Of a stretch of 64,000 bases of DNA, positions 51,483-63,698 are shown one piece after another (position 1 is the first letter of the stretch; each line of letters begins with the position of its first letter). The DNA comes from Coriaria nepalensis (Eukaryota > Streptophyta > Magnoliopsida > Cucurbitales > Coriariaceae). The notes beneath the pieces were generated by a model. It saw only the letters and a program-made list of their open reading frames with translations. It did not search any database and was not told where the DNA came from. The stretch is from positions 2,852,001 through 2,916,000 of the forward strand of contig CP114486.1 of assembly GCA_027186245.1 (NCBI GenBank), given 5' to 3'. The position numbers and the translations under genes were made by a program.

Positions 51483-53170
51483 GGTTTGTCATTCCCTCCC
51501 TTTCGCTTTCTCTTATGTGTGAGTTTCATGATAGAAACGTGTTTTAGTCTCAGAACGATGGGTTATCGCGCTTCGAAATCCCCATGGAAATTTTAAGGAC
51601 TTCTGTAATGAGTCATTTTAGAAATGATTAGTTTGCCCTATGAAGTTATATAACATTTACACTACGCGATTTTCCAATTATTTGAAAGGGTTTGCGGATT
51701 GTAAAATGATGAAATTATTAATCATCGGATCTATACCAGCTACCTTAATTACAATAGATGACGATAGCGATATGGTTGCACAGGTGAAAAGAATAATTCA
51801 TAGGTGAACATGGTCCTTGTAGATGTTGACGAAATTTATGGCCTTTTTTTGCTCTTGCATGGTGTCCTGTCCCTCAGGGAATCCTTCGAATTTTAATATT
51901 TGGGCCAATTGTGCAAGTCAGATGGTGTTAAAGTTTCTGATCTCTGTTCTTTTATTTTAGCTCAATGCTTAGTTCCATAGCTTATGCAAATGTTAATGTT
52001 TTCTGTATGTGGATTTATAAATATGGAGCCTGGTTGAGTTATGAAGTTTAAAGTTGGAAAAATTCTTGGGTTAAAAACCAGCCACATGTGAAAAAGAAAA
52101 AAAAAATCCACACATATGGCTGATTTTTATTTGGCTGGTCTATGGTTCTTTCATGGACTAGGTCCACCCAAGAATCTCTCATTAATTGCCTAAAATGAAA
52201 AGTGGTTAGATTCTCGGAATTAAAATAAAGGTATGTTTAAATACAAAAATAGTCGCGTAATCAAATTATACTGGATACTATTTCTTAATCTAACCATTGG
52301 ATGTGGTTACCAATTGGTCAGTTTGCTGATTGAATAAACTGAACCAATGAACTATGATCGTGGAATGTTCAGTGATTACCCTTTCCCTGTTATGAAATAT
52401 CCGTTAGATTCCCTTGTTGAGTTTTTTACTCTCTCTCTCTTTCTCTCTTTATTCCTTGACATTTCTATAAATCATGTCCACTTTCATTCTTTGAAAGAAT
52501 TTTTATATGCTTCATTCATTCAACAACTTAGCATGTGATTGCTCAAATTGGGAAATTAAAATTTTCAATTGGGTTCCTTGAGATACCTTGAAAAGTTTTT
52601 TTTCATTTCACTCTCTTTCTTTATTTTTGTATCTAACTGGCATGTGAACAGACTTAAGTTTTAAGTAGGAAAGGTCATAATAGTGAAATTTTCCATTTTC
52701 GTATAAACAGACAAGAAGTAAAAGATATAAAGAATTTTTGTTTCATTGCCATAGAAGAATTTTAATGTAGAGAGAGTATTATGGAGAAATTTCCCTAGCA
52801 GTGAGCTGATAGCTCTCCATCTCTCATGACCTTAGTCTGCTTTTTCTCAGGGTTTTGAAGTAATATTTGTCTTGAATATTATGGTATTAAGTTCTGGCAT
52901 TTTCCGTGCTCATTTAGTGTTTTCGTAAAATCAATGATACCATAAGAGAAGCCAAAAAAAAATTGTGGCCTTATTGATACCATAAACAGTCAAATTTTCG
53001 TATTGTCATCATTGTTTCCGTTTCGCGGAATATCAGGAGTTATGTAGTGTGTGATTTTCTCTATGTAGAGTAGTATAATCTAAATCAATTACTCGAAGCG
53101 AACATAGATGTTTGGTGTGCTCATTCGCTACTATGGCTGGTTTTGTTAATTCAGATCCTTTTTTGGCAGG
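51483..53170 (+). other. Probable 3' UTR intron of SmB
   Basis: Just after the SmB stop, GATCCG/GTTTGT resembles a donor. At 53157-53170 a strong pyrimidine tract with TTTTTTGGCAG resembles an acceptor. The sequence after it is GC-richer and reads like transcribed 3' UTR to about 53,460. No coding region is seen inside. This rests on splice-site shape only. Confidence 0.45.
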
Positions 53171-55502
53171 ATCGTAACAGATGCCGCTGTGGAACGAACC
53201 TGAGCTGGGGCTTCACATGTGCTGCATTGTAATCAAGTCTGAGGTAGAACATATGGGCGCGGGGTTAAGAGCTGGATCGTTTCTTCTCTTGTCTTGTCTT
53301 TCTCTTGTAGCAGCTTCATAAGTTTTGTTAATGTGATAGTAGATAGTGGGAAAATGTTAGCAGGTTGTTATGGCTCGCATTTTTCATTCTGACCATTAAT
53401 AGACACCTTGATCCTCCTTTTGTGAATTTAGACATAAATTTCCTGTCTGTCTTATAATGAGTATCTGGTTTTAAAAAGACAGTTGACTAAACGTTTCGTA
53501 TGAACTCGGTTGGTTGATTTGTCGGTGATTATATTTGCCATTCACGACAAAGAGGAAAGCCCAGAAACGACATAGCACGTAAACTTATCTTCTCTCATCT
53601 TCCAGTAACTCTCAACAGAGACAGAAAATGAAACTTGAACAAGAAACGAAAATGACAAACAGGAGATGAAATCAGAAAGCCTGACATGTTTTCTACATTT
53701 AAATTAGTGGTTGGAAATTAGAGAATGTGATCGGTGGGACCCACTCCAACTGAGATAACTGGATTATCCAAATTGCGAGTCAGGATAATTTGAATTTTGT
53801 CTCCAAGATTCCCTTCACCTGCATGGTAACCCCCTAATGGGCCTGGCAAGATCCAGCCCACTTAAATATATAAAAAGAAAAAAAAGAAAATTTAAATCTC
53901 ATTTCAATTTTTTTTCTTTTTTTACTATTATTGTTAACAAAATAATCGATCATAAAAATATCAATAACAGTAAAAAATAATAAAATTAATCAGAGATTTT
54001 TTTTTTTTTGAATGTACTTATGTAAATATAAATATACCCAGATTTAAATATTTTAAAAACCGTAAATATAAATTTACGAAAAAAATCATAAATTATTATA
54101 TGAAACAGAAAGATATCGAAATTATAAAAATCATCTTAAATATCAGTATTGCATATTACATTATGTTATATTACAAAGTAATGATGGTACACTGTGTGTT
54201 TCTGATGATGGCTGGATTGACACTGCTGCGAAATAGCAACGATATTGTAGTTTTGCATTTTGATTGAATGCTTTTTTCGGAGTGTAGGTAGTGGACAGAA
54301 AGAAGGTCATTTATGTTTGACAAATTTTTTTTGTTTCTTTCTTTCTTCTATGAAGTGAGCGAGTGTGCATTTAAGGAACAGATTGTGATGGCTTTTAAGT
54401 TTTTAGTTTGATGGGCATGGTATTGAATTTAACCTAAATATTTAATTTATGATATTATGAGATATTATTTTTTATTTATAGTAATAATAAATTAATAATT
54501 AATAATTTTATTTATTAGTTTTAATCTTTTATTATTTGCATGATAAGTATAATTAACGATTTAATTTAAATTAAAATAATTCAATCTTATCATAATCATA
54601 AATTAAATAAAATATAAAACTATGAAATAATAAAGGATATTGTAATTAATACTATATATATATATATAGTATATTATAAAGTTAGGATAAGGTGATACAA
54701 ATACTACATCTTGATTCATTGAAGAGGGAGACTAGCTTAAATAAAGCTCAAAAATTCAGATGGACTCTAATTAATAAGAAATTGGACCACTTACTTAATC
54801 ATACATATAGTATATAGTATATGATATATAGTATATATTCAATATTATAGGTATAATATGATATATTATGTTCACTATACCAAATAATATGTTATCCAAC
54901 ATTTCGTGAATTACTTGATTCCGCATAAGTTATATCAACCACACAAACTTCAAACAACACGTGACCGATAAAGATATAACTATTCATCTCTGACGACATT
55001 AAAGAATTTGTCTATGGTGACAAGAAATATGGGTCCCACCCATTGTAAGTAGAATTCAAACCTTTCATACCTTTGTAAGTCTCAAACTTATCTTCTTTCT
55101 CATCATCAATTTGGTGTAGATCTTAAAAAATTCAACTATAAGTTTGGTGTAGATCTTATAAATATATTTACGAGGACATTTTTGTCAAAAAAAAATAATT
55201 TGCTTACCTTATTTATTTTTCTTTCATTATTATTATTAGACCAGTCTATATAATCATTTGTAGACCACAGTTCGTCTAGTAACATCAAATCTTTCTTTTC
55301 CTAATCACCCCCTATACTTATACTAACTTCTAAAGCACCCCCCATACTGTTTAATTTCTTTCATCTTCTCTTTATTTATTATAACATCAAAAGCTCTGAG
55401 TACTTCTTCTGATCCTTAACTCACCTAATATTCTTCTCTACCCTCTCTGCTTTTTGTTTTCTCATCTCAACCACAGATTCTTTCTGTCCTGTCCTTTTCT
55501 TC
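53171..55502. other. SmB 3' end and PKS promoter region
   Basis: The start is probably the last SmB exon. After that the spacer is AT-rich with no gene. Upstream of the PKS gene, TATATAA at 55247-55253 is a candidate TATA box about 250 bases before the ATG, followed by a CT-rich leader. Confidence 0.45.
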
Positions 55503-56963
55503 ATGGCTATGGTGAACTTAACAAAACCTTCTTCTTCACCTTCACCCTTTGAATCATCCAATCACAACAACAAGAACAACAACAACAATCTTCGTGATGT
55601 TTCATTCTCTTCCTATCTAGACAAGGACGAAAAAGATTTTGTCCGAAAGCTTATATCCGAAACAAGTCCAAACCCGATTAGTACACAGTCAAGGAACAAG
55701 GATGAAGATGGAGAAATCGGTGTTTTCGGAGCAGAGAAGTACTTCAATGGCGTGATCGAAGAACCAGGTCGAAGAAGTCGAAAAGGCAACGTAGGGTCAA
55801 CAAAACACCCTTTAAAGAAACAGCAACAGTTTGATCAAGATATCGATGATCATTCAGACACCATAATAAAACCAAGAATCAATTTTGGAAGCACACCAAG
55901 TGTCCGATCCGAATCCAGTTGGAATAGCCAAAGTGCCTTATTGCCTCCTGCTTCTTCCCATCATCAACAACTAAAAAACAATATTAAAAATAATAATAAT
56001 TTGAATTCTTCGGCTCGTAGCAGAAAAGGCAAGACGGTGAATAACAGCAGCAAGAAGAGCTTCTTTCTCTCAAGTCTTGGCTGCAAGTATTGTTCTTGTT
56101 CCGATAAGAATTCGGTTAATGTCAATGAAGAAGTTGGCGAAATCAGCTTCAATAAAAGCACAGCCTTTAATAATAACAACATCACAAAGAGATCAGTTCA
56201 AGATGAGGAGGGCATGATCAATTTCACCTTCCAAACATCCAAACTGGGCCTGAAAGAAGAAGAAGAAGAAGGTGACGACGATGATGAAAATGAGAAGGAA
56301 CACAAGTCGTTAGAGGTGTTTGGTTCGCCCGTACTGAACAAGACGCCTTTGAGTCTAGAGAAGAAGCTAACAATAATGGGAGAAGAGATAGAGTTTTTCT
56401 CAAAGCCTGATGACATGGAAAGTGATGCGAGCTCGGATCTTTTCGAGATAGAGGGCTTCACGGCTTCTAAATCAAACCCTTTTCTTACAAGACAAGGGTC
56501 GTCTAATGGAGGCGGTTATGCTCCGAGCGAAGCTAGTATTGAATGGAGTGTAGTTACAGCTAGTGCTGCTGATTTCTCGGCCATGTCTGATTCTGAGGAT
56601 CTTCATCAAATTAAGACATCGTATAGAACAAGAGATTCTAAAGAGACTAATAGTAGTAGTAGTAGGCCAAGTAGTATGCTTTTGGGGTGTAAGAGTCATA
56701 AGGCAGTGGGAGTTGTCGGAAGTGCTTATAGGATTAATTATGGATTGAAAGACGGGTTAGTCAATTCGAATTCCGAGTATTTGCAGGGTCAAGGTAGGAG
56801 GAGGTCAGATTCTTCGATGGTTCCGGCTTCGGTTTCGAGATTTGAAGTTCACAATGAGTCGAATCAGTTAGTTAGAGGGTTTAGTTCAAGATCACAGAGG
56901 AAGCATCAACACCATCAGTATTCACCTACACTTTCTCATACTAATATGTTGCATATTCAATAA
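55503..56963 (+). CDS. PKS1: Phytochrome kinase substrate (PKS) family protein
   Basis: Intronless gene for a 486-residue PKS protein. These plasma-membrane-associated proteins bind phytochromes and phototropins and act in phototropism and leaf positioning. Recognisable blocks, in order: RDVSFSSYLDKDEKDFVRKL (residues 31-50), EIGVFGAEKYFNG (71-83), SESSWNSQSALL (136-147), FFLSSLGCKYCSCSD (187-201), DLFEIEGFT (312-320) and EASIEWSVVTASAADFS (343-359). The Cys194/197/199 cluster is the likely lipid-attachment site. The rest is low-complexity, rich in Asn, Ser and Glu, as in the family. It is somewhat longer than Arabidopsis PKS1-4 (about 390-440). Orthology to PKS1 rather than PKS2 is inferred from position only. 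An ATG two codons later is also possible. Confidence 0.93.
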   Translation: MAMVNLTKPSSSPSPFESSNHNNKNNNNNLRDVSFSSYLDKDEKDFVRKLISETSPNPISTQSRNKDEDGEIGVFGAEKYFNGVIEEPGRRSRKGNVGSTKHPLKKQQQFDQDIDDHSDTIIKPRINFGSTPSVRSESSWNSQSALLPPASSHHQQLKNNIKNNNNLNSSARSRKGKTVNNSSKKSFFLSSLGCKYCSCSDKNSVNVNEEVGEISFNKSTAFNNNNITKRSVQDEEGMINFTFQTSKLGLKEEEEEGDDDDENEKEHKSLEVFGSPVLNKTPLSLEKKLTIMGEEIEFFSKPDDMESDASSDLFEIEGFTASKSNPFLTRQGSSNGGGYAPSEASIEWSVVTASAADFSAMSDSEDLHQIKTSYRTRDSKETNSSSSRPSSMLLGCKSHKAVGVVGSAYRINYGLKDGLVNSNSEYLQGQGRRRSDSSMVPASVSRFEVHNESNQLVRGFSSRSQRKHQHHQYSPTLSHTNMLHIQ

Positions 56964-59528
56964 TTTTTTCGTTAACTATATATATATTTTTTATTTTTTT
57001 TTCCTTTTAAATTCTACTCATGTATGATATTGTTGTAGTAGATAAAAAGTTGTTTGTTTCTCTATTATTTTTTTATGTAAGAAAATGACTCTTAACATGT
57101 TATGATTTCTTACCATTCAAATAAATATTTAAGTTATTATATAAAAAGCAGCTCGTAATTAATCGGAATTCTAAATTAAATTAAAATTTGAGGTTTTTTA
57201 ATATAAAATATATATTTTAAAAAAAATTATATATATAGATATAAATTGATAAATTATTCTAAAACATGTGAAATAAGCTCTACTACCTATTTTATCTTTT
57301 TTTTATTTTTTCATATTTTTCATGAGTATAACAAAAGATTTTTGTAATATATTTTTAAATTTTAATAATTATATATATATATATATATATCATAATTATT
57401 TAGAATCTCTCGATATATGAAACCCAACTGAAGAGTTAAGTTTGTGCAGTTGAAAACAATCATATGTCGTGCTTTAGGTCCTTTTACAGGGAATTACATC
57501 ATGTCTTGAAGTTTCTACTAAAAACTAAGCTCGTATAGTATCCAATATGAGTTGATATTATGTACGGCTTTCACGTATGCATTCTTAAAACTATCTCACA
57601 AATGATTAGAGAATTTCGATCCTTCCTCAAATGACAATCGTTAAGGTCCTGAAATATTCCATTTATACAGACATGATTGATATACTCCAATCCTTATACA
57701 GTACTGGAGATCAAGAGTCGCACACTAATAAGTGACAGGATTCTGATCACCCTTTGTACCTTGATTATTTCACTCCTTTATATACTTCACTATCTTACAA
57801 AATTATTAACAGCTAGACTAACTACCTAGCTAGCCGGCCTAAGTAACGACCACTCATGCCGATCGCCGATCAGATCTACCTAGCTAGCTATCTAGCCGGC
57901 TTAATTGAGTATTAACTAATATGTAATCTATTAATCCTGTGATCCGTATATATCATCTTCACTTGATATTTCATTAATGAGAAAGAATGTCATATAAAAT
58001 GACCTTACAGGACCAACTTGCCGACATTCATATCTCTTAATTATCTGAGATGAGATGAAAGAGCTAGCAAGCAAGCTAGCAATGTGGATTTAAAAAAATG
58101 AATGATACTCTCATCAATTATCCTTTCAATTTCTGCAACTACTACTAACTCGACCTGGCCTCAGACATTCTTTCTTGCTAGTCGCTACCATGTGACAATC
58201 GCATTTAATGACTCCTAACAATTGGGCCTAAACTTAAGATAACTTAGCCACTGCTATTTTCAACCATCAAATGGTAGTGGCGAAGGTGGCGGCCACGTAC
58301 GTACGTATCTACATTTTCCCCCAGCCTGTCCTAAGCAATCGTATTATCTGGACTAATTTGTAAATTTTTAATTTGGATTGGGGAGAAAGATCTAATTTGA
58401 TTGATTTTATTATTAATGAAGTAATGAGTTCATTAACTTCACGTCTTTCTATTTAAGCATAAAATATATCTTTTATTAAGTTATAAGTGGAGGATGAAGA
58501 TTTTGCTTTATTTTTCTGGGTTTGTATTTGTAATGAAGGATGCACTAACACAGTAGGGGCCTATTTGGTACAGAGAGTTGGGCTGCAGTTGAGATAAACA
58601 CTAGGGCAAATGAGCCAAAATATTTGCCCTATGTCTCTAACTGAGTAATCGAATCGATAGAGCCCAAACATGTGGTGGGTCAATAGCTAGAAGGAAAACC
58701 CATGTAGCCCAGCGGACAGCTTTCATATAAACCCGAAAGGAGGAGAGAACGGAAGAGAGGATAACCAGTCACTCTCTTCAACCAAATAAATTTACTAATC
58801 TCATTATTATTTAACTCTATTCCCACTCTCCACCGAGAAAATCAAACCAAACGTTCCGAGAGAGTAAAAGTGTCTAAAGAAACAGAGGAGGTGAGACTCC
58901 ATTACTGCCCTCAATAAAAAATTTCTTATGAATCATTCCTAGATACTGAAATAAATTAATACTTTAGCAAGAGGATCATATTCCAGGCTGCCAGACTATG
59001 AATAATATGGTATCTATGTGGGAAGGGCATCGATTCATTACTTTAGCATATGAATTGAGTTATCCATCATCGACGGATTAAGCTTACATAAACACACGGA
59101 GTAATACAAAGCACCGACCTAGAACTGTGGTGGGCTTCTCTTTTTTTCTTCTTTTTCTGGCGGGCGGCTGTGAATTATTTCCAAGATGCAGTAAGGTGAT
59201 TACAGAGAAGGCTTTCACTTATCCATTAATGAACCCAAAAAGATCTCAATCCATGCAAACCAAAAATGGCAGAATGAGATGAATCAACAGAATCCAGTTT
59301 TGAACTCAATAACATAATGGAACATGAAATGGAAAAGGGGAAGAAAGAATCTCACGTAATTTACAAATTTCGAACACAGCCGGGCTCACTAACAGGACTA
59401 AAAACAAATAATTAAGACTCCTACAAACAAATTTTTTTTTTCTGGTCATCAACAATAAATCAGTACTAAAAGAACGGACGGAAGGAAAAAAAAAAAAGAC
59501 TGGTACAAACAATCCAAGCTCATCCGCA
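56964..59528. other. Intergenic region
   Basis: The ends are 3' flanks of the converging PKS and hydroxylase genes. The middle shows no gene. A TA repeat lies at about 57370-57390. A CTAGC-rich direct repeat of 20-29 bases occurs at 57823-57843 and 57877-57905. Confidence 0.55.
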
Positions 59529-60939
59529 CTAATCATCCTTGGGACGAGCTTCAAACCCACCACCTGCTCTTTTCTCTAACGAGTAAGGCATATAAGTTCC
59601 GAGTATTCTATCCCAAGTAACGAAGAATGGTTGGGAGAAATTGTACTTGGTGCCATATAACTGATGGTGCACGTCATGGTAAGCCGTATTATTGCTAAAG
59701 AAGATGTGGAAAGGGTTCCATGGGACCCAAATTCCACAATGGTCATCAACAGTTTTGACGGTCGCAAAGGAAAAGAAGAAGATGGAGACTCTAGGAGACA
59801 TACCCGAAACAATAAATGATAGGGCCCCACCAATTGTGTCGAGTAGAAGCCCCTCTAATGGATGGTTATATAAAGCTCCAAATGCATAAGGGACGACAAG
59901 CCGATGGTGTTGAGAATGTATGTGCCTGTACAGGAATTTGTTGTGATGCATGTATCTGTGCACAAAGTACTGCCAAGCGTCCAAGACTAACATTGCAGTG
60001 AAAAACTGGGCTATGATGATTATCCATGATTTTGGGGCAGGAGCTTCGCCATCTGCATTTCCAGTCACCTACATATAAGAAGGTGGCGTTAGGGATTAAC
60101 AAATGATATTTGATAGCCATGCCATAATTTATGTTTTGTTGTCATAATTTTATGAACTATTAGATGAGAGTAAATTTTGTATGGTGTGACTTAAGAAAAG
60201 GCCAAGAGTGAGATTCTACATAAAAATGGACAAAGAAGAGTAATGACTTCGAGAAGCTAATCAACCACTTCAAATTCAAATTTAAGAAAATCATATATAT
60301 TTCCTCCTAACAACATTTAAAACAACAAAAAATGTGAATAGATGCAGAGTTTGTCCACTTTTATCAATTCTTGTTTTCTATATTGCTTCTGAACGGATAA
60401 CAGACCAAAATTACGATTTTGGGTTACACACATCTCTCCTACACTGATAAAAGAGCTCCAAAGATAAAAAGAAACAATAACAACAACAGATTTGTTAATT
60501 CGACTATTCTTTGAGCAAAAGGTATACCATTAGCTTGAACAACTTACATTCCAAGTATATAATATCAATTTAGCAAGCATATGAACAACACTCACAGTAT
60601 AATTTCCAATTAGCCCGACCCGATCCCCCCCCTCCAAAAAAAAAAAAAAAAACATTTTGTACATAGAATTAAGAAAAAAAAAGCATAGACTTAGGTGTTA
60701 ATGAATTGCAGTACCTTGAATAAGAGGAGTGCAACTACAGCCTGAACTATTTGCTGAAGAAGAACGCCTCTAAACACTGTCGTTTTAGACACCAAGTTTT
60801 TCTCGTCCTCATCTTTCTTTGTATGGAGTCGATAATTCTCGGAAAATTTACCTAGAATGATATAAATCCCAGAATACACCCAATAAACTATAATCGGTAC
60901 GAAAGTACCTAACAATTCATCGGAGATCGCGAACCCCAT
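59529..60939 (-). CDS. SBH1: Sphinganine C4-hydroxylase (sphingoid base hydroxylase)
   Basis: ER membrane di-iron enzyme that hydroxylates sphinganine at C4 to make phytosphingosine for ceramides. Two exons join in frame: 60939-60715 and 60068-59529, with an intron of about 650 bases, giving 254 residues (family about 258). The three histidine boxes of the fatty-acid hydroxylase superfamily are complete: HRYMHH (112-117), HSQHH (126-130) and HDVHH (206-210), plus NHP (143-145), which probably supplies a further metal ligand. Hydrophobic segments occur near residues 10-30, 55-75, 90-110 and 155-180. The C-terminus ends in ARPKDD, like other plant SBH proteins. The ATG shown is the first in the exon and fits the family start (MGFAISDELLGTFVPI). 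No odd residues were noticed. Confidence 0.97.
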
Positions 60940-61998
60940 TTTCTTCGAAGGAATCGTAAGGAATCAGAGCCAAGCAAACGGCGCAAGTTGCATTTGAATT
61001 TTCAGAGAAAAAAAAAAGACCTAAAATCCCCAGATTCCGACCTAGAAAGCGAATTACGGGAGGAGGAAAAAAGGATTCGAGCTTGGGCTTGACAGACGAG
61101 AAAATATATGGAGGAAGCCCGTTAGAAGGAGAAGAGCGAAGATGGAGAGGTCAGAAGAACCGAACTGCGCCGTTTAGACGAATGTATTTCCCACAGAGAG
61201 AGAGAGAGAGAGAGATGTGAGGAAGAAGAAAGTCGGAAGCTTTGCAAATTAAATATTTTTGGATTTCTCAGATCTGATTGAAATTCTAAGCTGGTTACGT
61301 GGCTTGATATGATTGGCCCTTTTTTCTTTTCTTATTTTATACACTGTATATCTGTGGATGGGTGAATACGAAGCTGTTTGGCCAAAAAAAAAAAAAAAAA
61401 GAACACGAAGCTGTTTTGACATCGTCAAAAACTGGGACAATGATTGATTTAGGAGGAGCGGAGGTCTTTGTCCTAAATATTTAATCAGGCGACATCTCTT
61501 TATCATTAGCCGTAAGGTATTTAGTTGTGATTATGAGTTATCATATATTGTACGATATTTTGACCAGAGCTTAGTATTTTTGATATTTGACCAAACCAAA
61601 ATACCAAATATAAAACTAAATAAATAAATAAGAAAAAGGGTAAGGAAGAAAGAGATTAGTGTCGGAAAATATATCTGCAAGCTGTGATTTTCAGCGAGCA
61701 CTTTCAGATCCGTAAAGTGACACCATTTTTCTCCGTCTCCCTGTCTCCCTGAGATCTCTAATCAGGTGATCCCTCCCATTAAACCATTATCTGTTTGATT
61801 ATGCTTTCAATATTCATTGATGTTTTTTTTTTTTTTTTTTCCTTTTCTGGATCGTTTGATCATATGGGTCTTTTCATTTTTCCCGATCGCGCTTTAATCT
61901 GTTTATGGGTTTGCTCTAAATCGAAAAGGGCGTCGGAAATTTTGAATCTTTCCCCCCCTTTTTTTTTCTACATAGATGAGCTGGTTTTTTCTACATAA
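60940..61998. promoter_or_regulatory. Divergent promoter between the hydroxylase and the DUF616 pseudogene
   Basis: Holds the hydroxylase leader (61,000-61,250, including an (AG)n tract at 61194-61215) and, toward the right, a CT-rich leader for the DUF616 gene from about 61,720. No other gene is seen. Confidence 0.5.
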
Positions 61999-63698
61999 AT
62001 GAGTGCTACAATGGCGGTTTATAGGCACAGTAGCGAACCATTGTTATTACCAGAAATAAGAGAGCATGGTTTTCGAGTTGTTCGAAGAGGAAGAAGGTTT
62101 GTTCGAATCACAATACGTAGATTATTGAGCTTGTTATTTTTGCTCACTGTTTTTATCTTAATCTACTTTGAAATCTTTGGCTTTCAAGCTCCCTAAAATA
62201 ATGTTTAAAATTGTATTTTATTATTTTATAAATATTGCTACAGAGAAGTGTGTGTTTATACAACGTAAGTATCCCTGCTTGTATAAGGAAAGATTTGGGG
62301 TAATCAATTTGTTAGGAAGGAAATAATATGAGCATGATTCAAGGAGGAGAATCCGATTTACAATCGGATGGAGATCCTCTATTACTCCCTTTCATGCTAC
62401 TAATTCAATCCCTTTTCCTTCTTCTTATTCTTCTTCTTCCACTTAAAAAAAGAAAAAGAAAAAAAAGAACTCTATTTCTGTTATCCATACTACTATACGT
62501 GTCTCTTATTTGCAGATAGAGCTGAGATTAGTATTTCAGTTTCGAAAATACGAGAATATTCAGTATCCAATAGTAGTAGTAATAGACCATCAAGACGCAC
62601 GCACCATGGAGAATGTAAGAAAAAATCTAGCATGTTATATCACCTTCACTCCGAGTCTTACCATGATTCTAAATCTGAACTCTGTTTCCAGTTTTTCCCT
62701 GTGAAATCAGATTTGTTGATTCAGTGAACTACCATGTCGAACCAGATGATGTAATTAGCTTCACTAAGTTCTCACTAGAGTACATAGACAAAGTGGAAGA
62801 AAAACCCTTTTTTACTGATTTATACGTTCCTAAGTTTGGAGGACATCAGACCCTTGTGGAAAGAGAGGAATCCTTCTATGCAAGAAATCAAACACTTCAT
62901 TGCGGTTTCATTAAAGGGCGGCCCGGGCACCCTAGTTGTGGATTCGACTTGGCTGAGAAGGACAAGGCTTATATGAACACATGTAAGCGTCTGATTTTCT
63001 AAGGAGGCACACAAGCAAACAGGTACAAAATGAAACCACCAATTTCTTATGTCAGAAATTTTTCTTCTCTCTCCAATTTTGTTAGTTTGATTTTTCATCC
63101 TTTCTTTCGTCTCAGATGAGTGAATATTCTGAAGAAAATGTTTGTTTTGTTATGTTTGTGGACAAGCAAACACTAGCAGAACTCTCACTAGAGGGAAATG
63201 TTCCAGATAAGAGAGGATTCATTAGAGAGGATTCATTGGATTATGGAGAATAGTGGTAGTTGAGAAATTTACTGTACAGGGACATGCGTAGAACCGGAAA
63301 GGTTCCAAAATTCTTGTCCCATCGCCTCTTCCCTTCTGCTAGGTTATCCAATCATCAAAAAAAATCTTCCTTGCATATTACTTTGGGCAAGATAGTTCCT
63401 CTTTATAATTTTCTTATTACTATTTTTTATCTTTGTTTTCAGCTATTTGATTTGGTTGGACAGCAAGATGCGGCTTCACATTGATCCAATGCTGATAGTT
63501 GAATACTTTTTATGGCGGAAAAATTCTGAATATGTCATTTCAAATCATTATGATCGCCACTGTGTTTGGGTGGAAGTTTTTCAAAATAAGCGTCTGAATA
63601 AGTACAATCACACGGCAATTGACGGGAAGTTTGCTTTTTACCGATCGGATGGTCTCACCAAATTGACCCTACAGACCCAAACAATCTCCTTACTAGTT
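61999..63698 (+). pseudogene. DUF616/MUCI70-like glycosyltransferase gene, broken
   Basis: Pieces of a Golgi DUF616 putative hexosyltransferase. The first frame (61999-62196) gives an Arg-rich start and a membrane anchor (LLSLLFLLTVFILIYFEIFG). Later exons give NYHVEPDD, FGGHQTLVEREESFYARNQ, TLHCGFIKGRPGHPSCGFDL, ENVCFVMFVDKQTLAEL, DMRRTGKVPKFLSHRLF, WLDSKMRL and EYFLWRKNSEY. Borders are usable GT-AG sites (exon ends 63022, 63342 and 63698; starts 63116 and 63443), so it is unprocessed. Lesions: about 5 extra bases near 62705, a deletion near 62985 removing roughly ten codons with a frame change, a perfect 14-base tandem duplication (63210-63223/63224-63237), one extra base near 63265, and one missing base near 63661. 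The expected last exon is not seen before the window ends. Confidence 0.82.
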
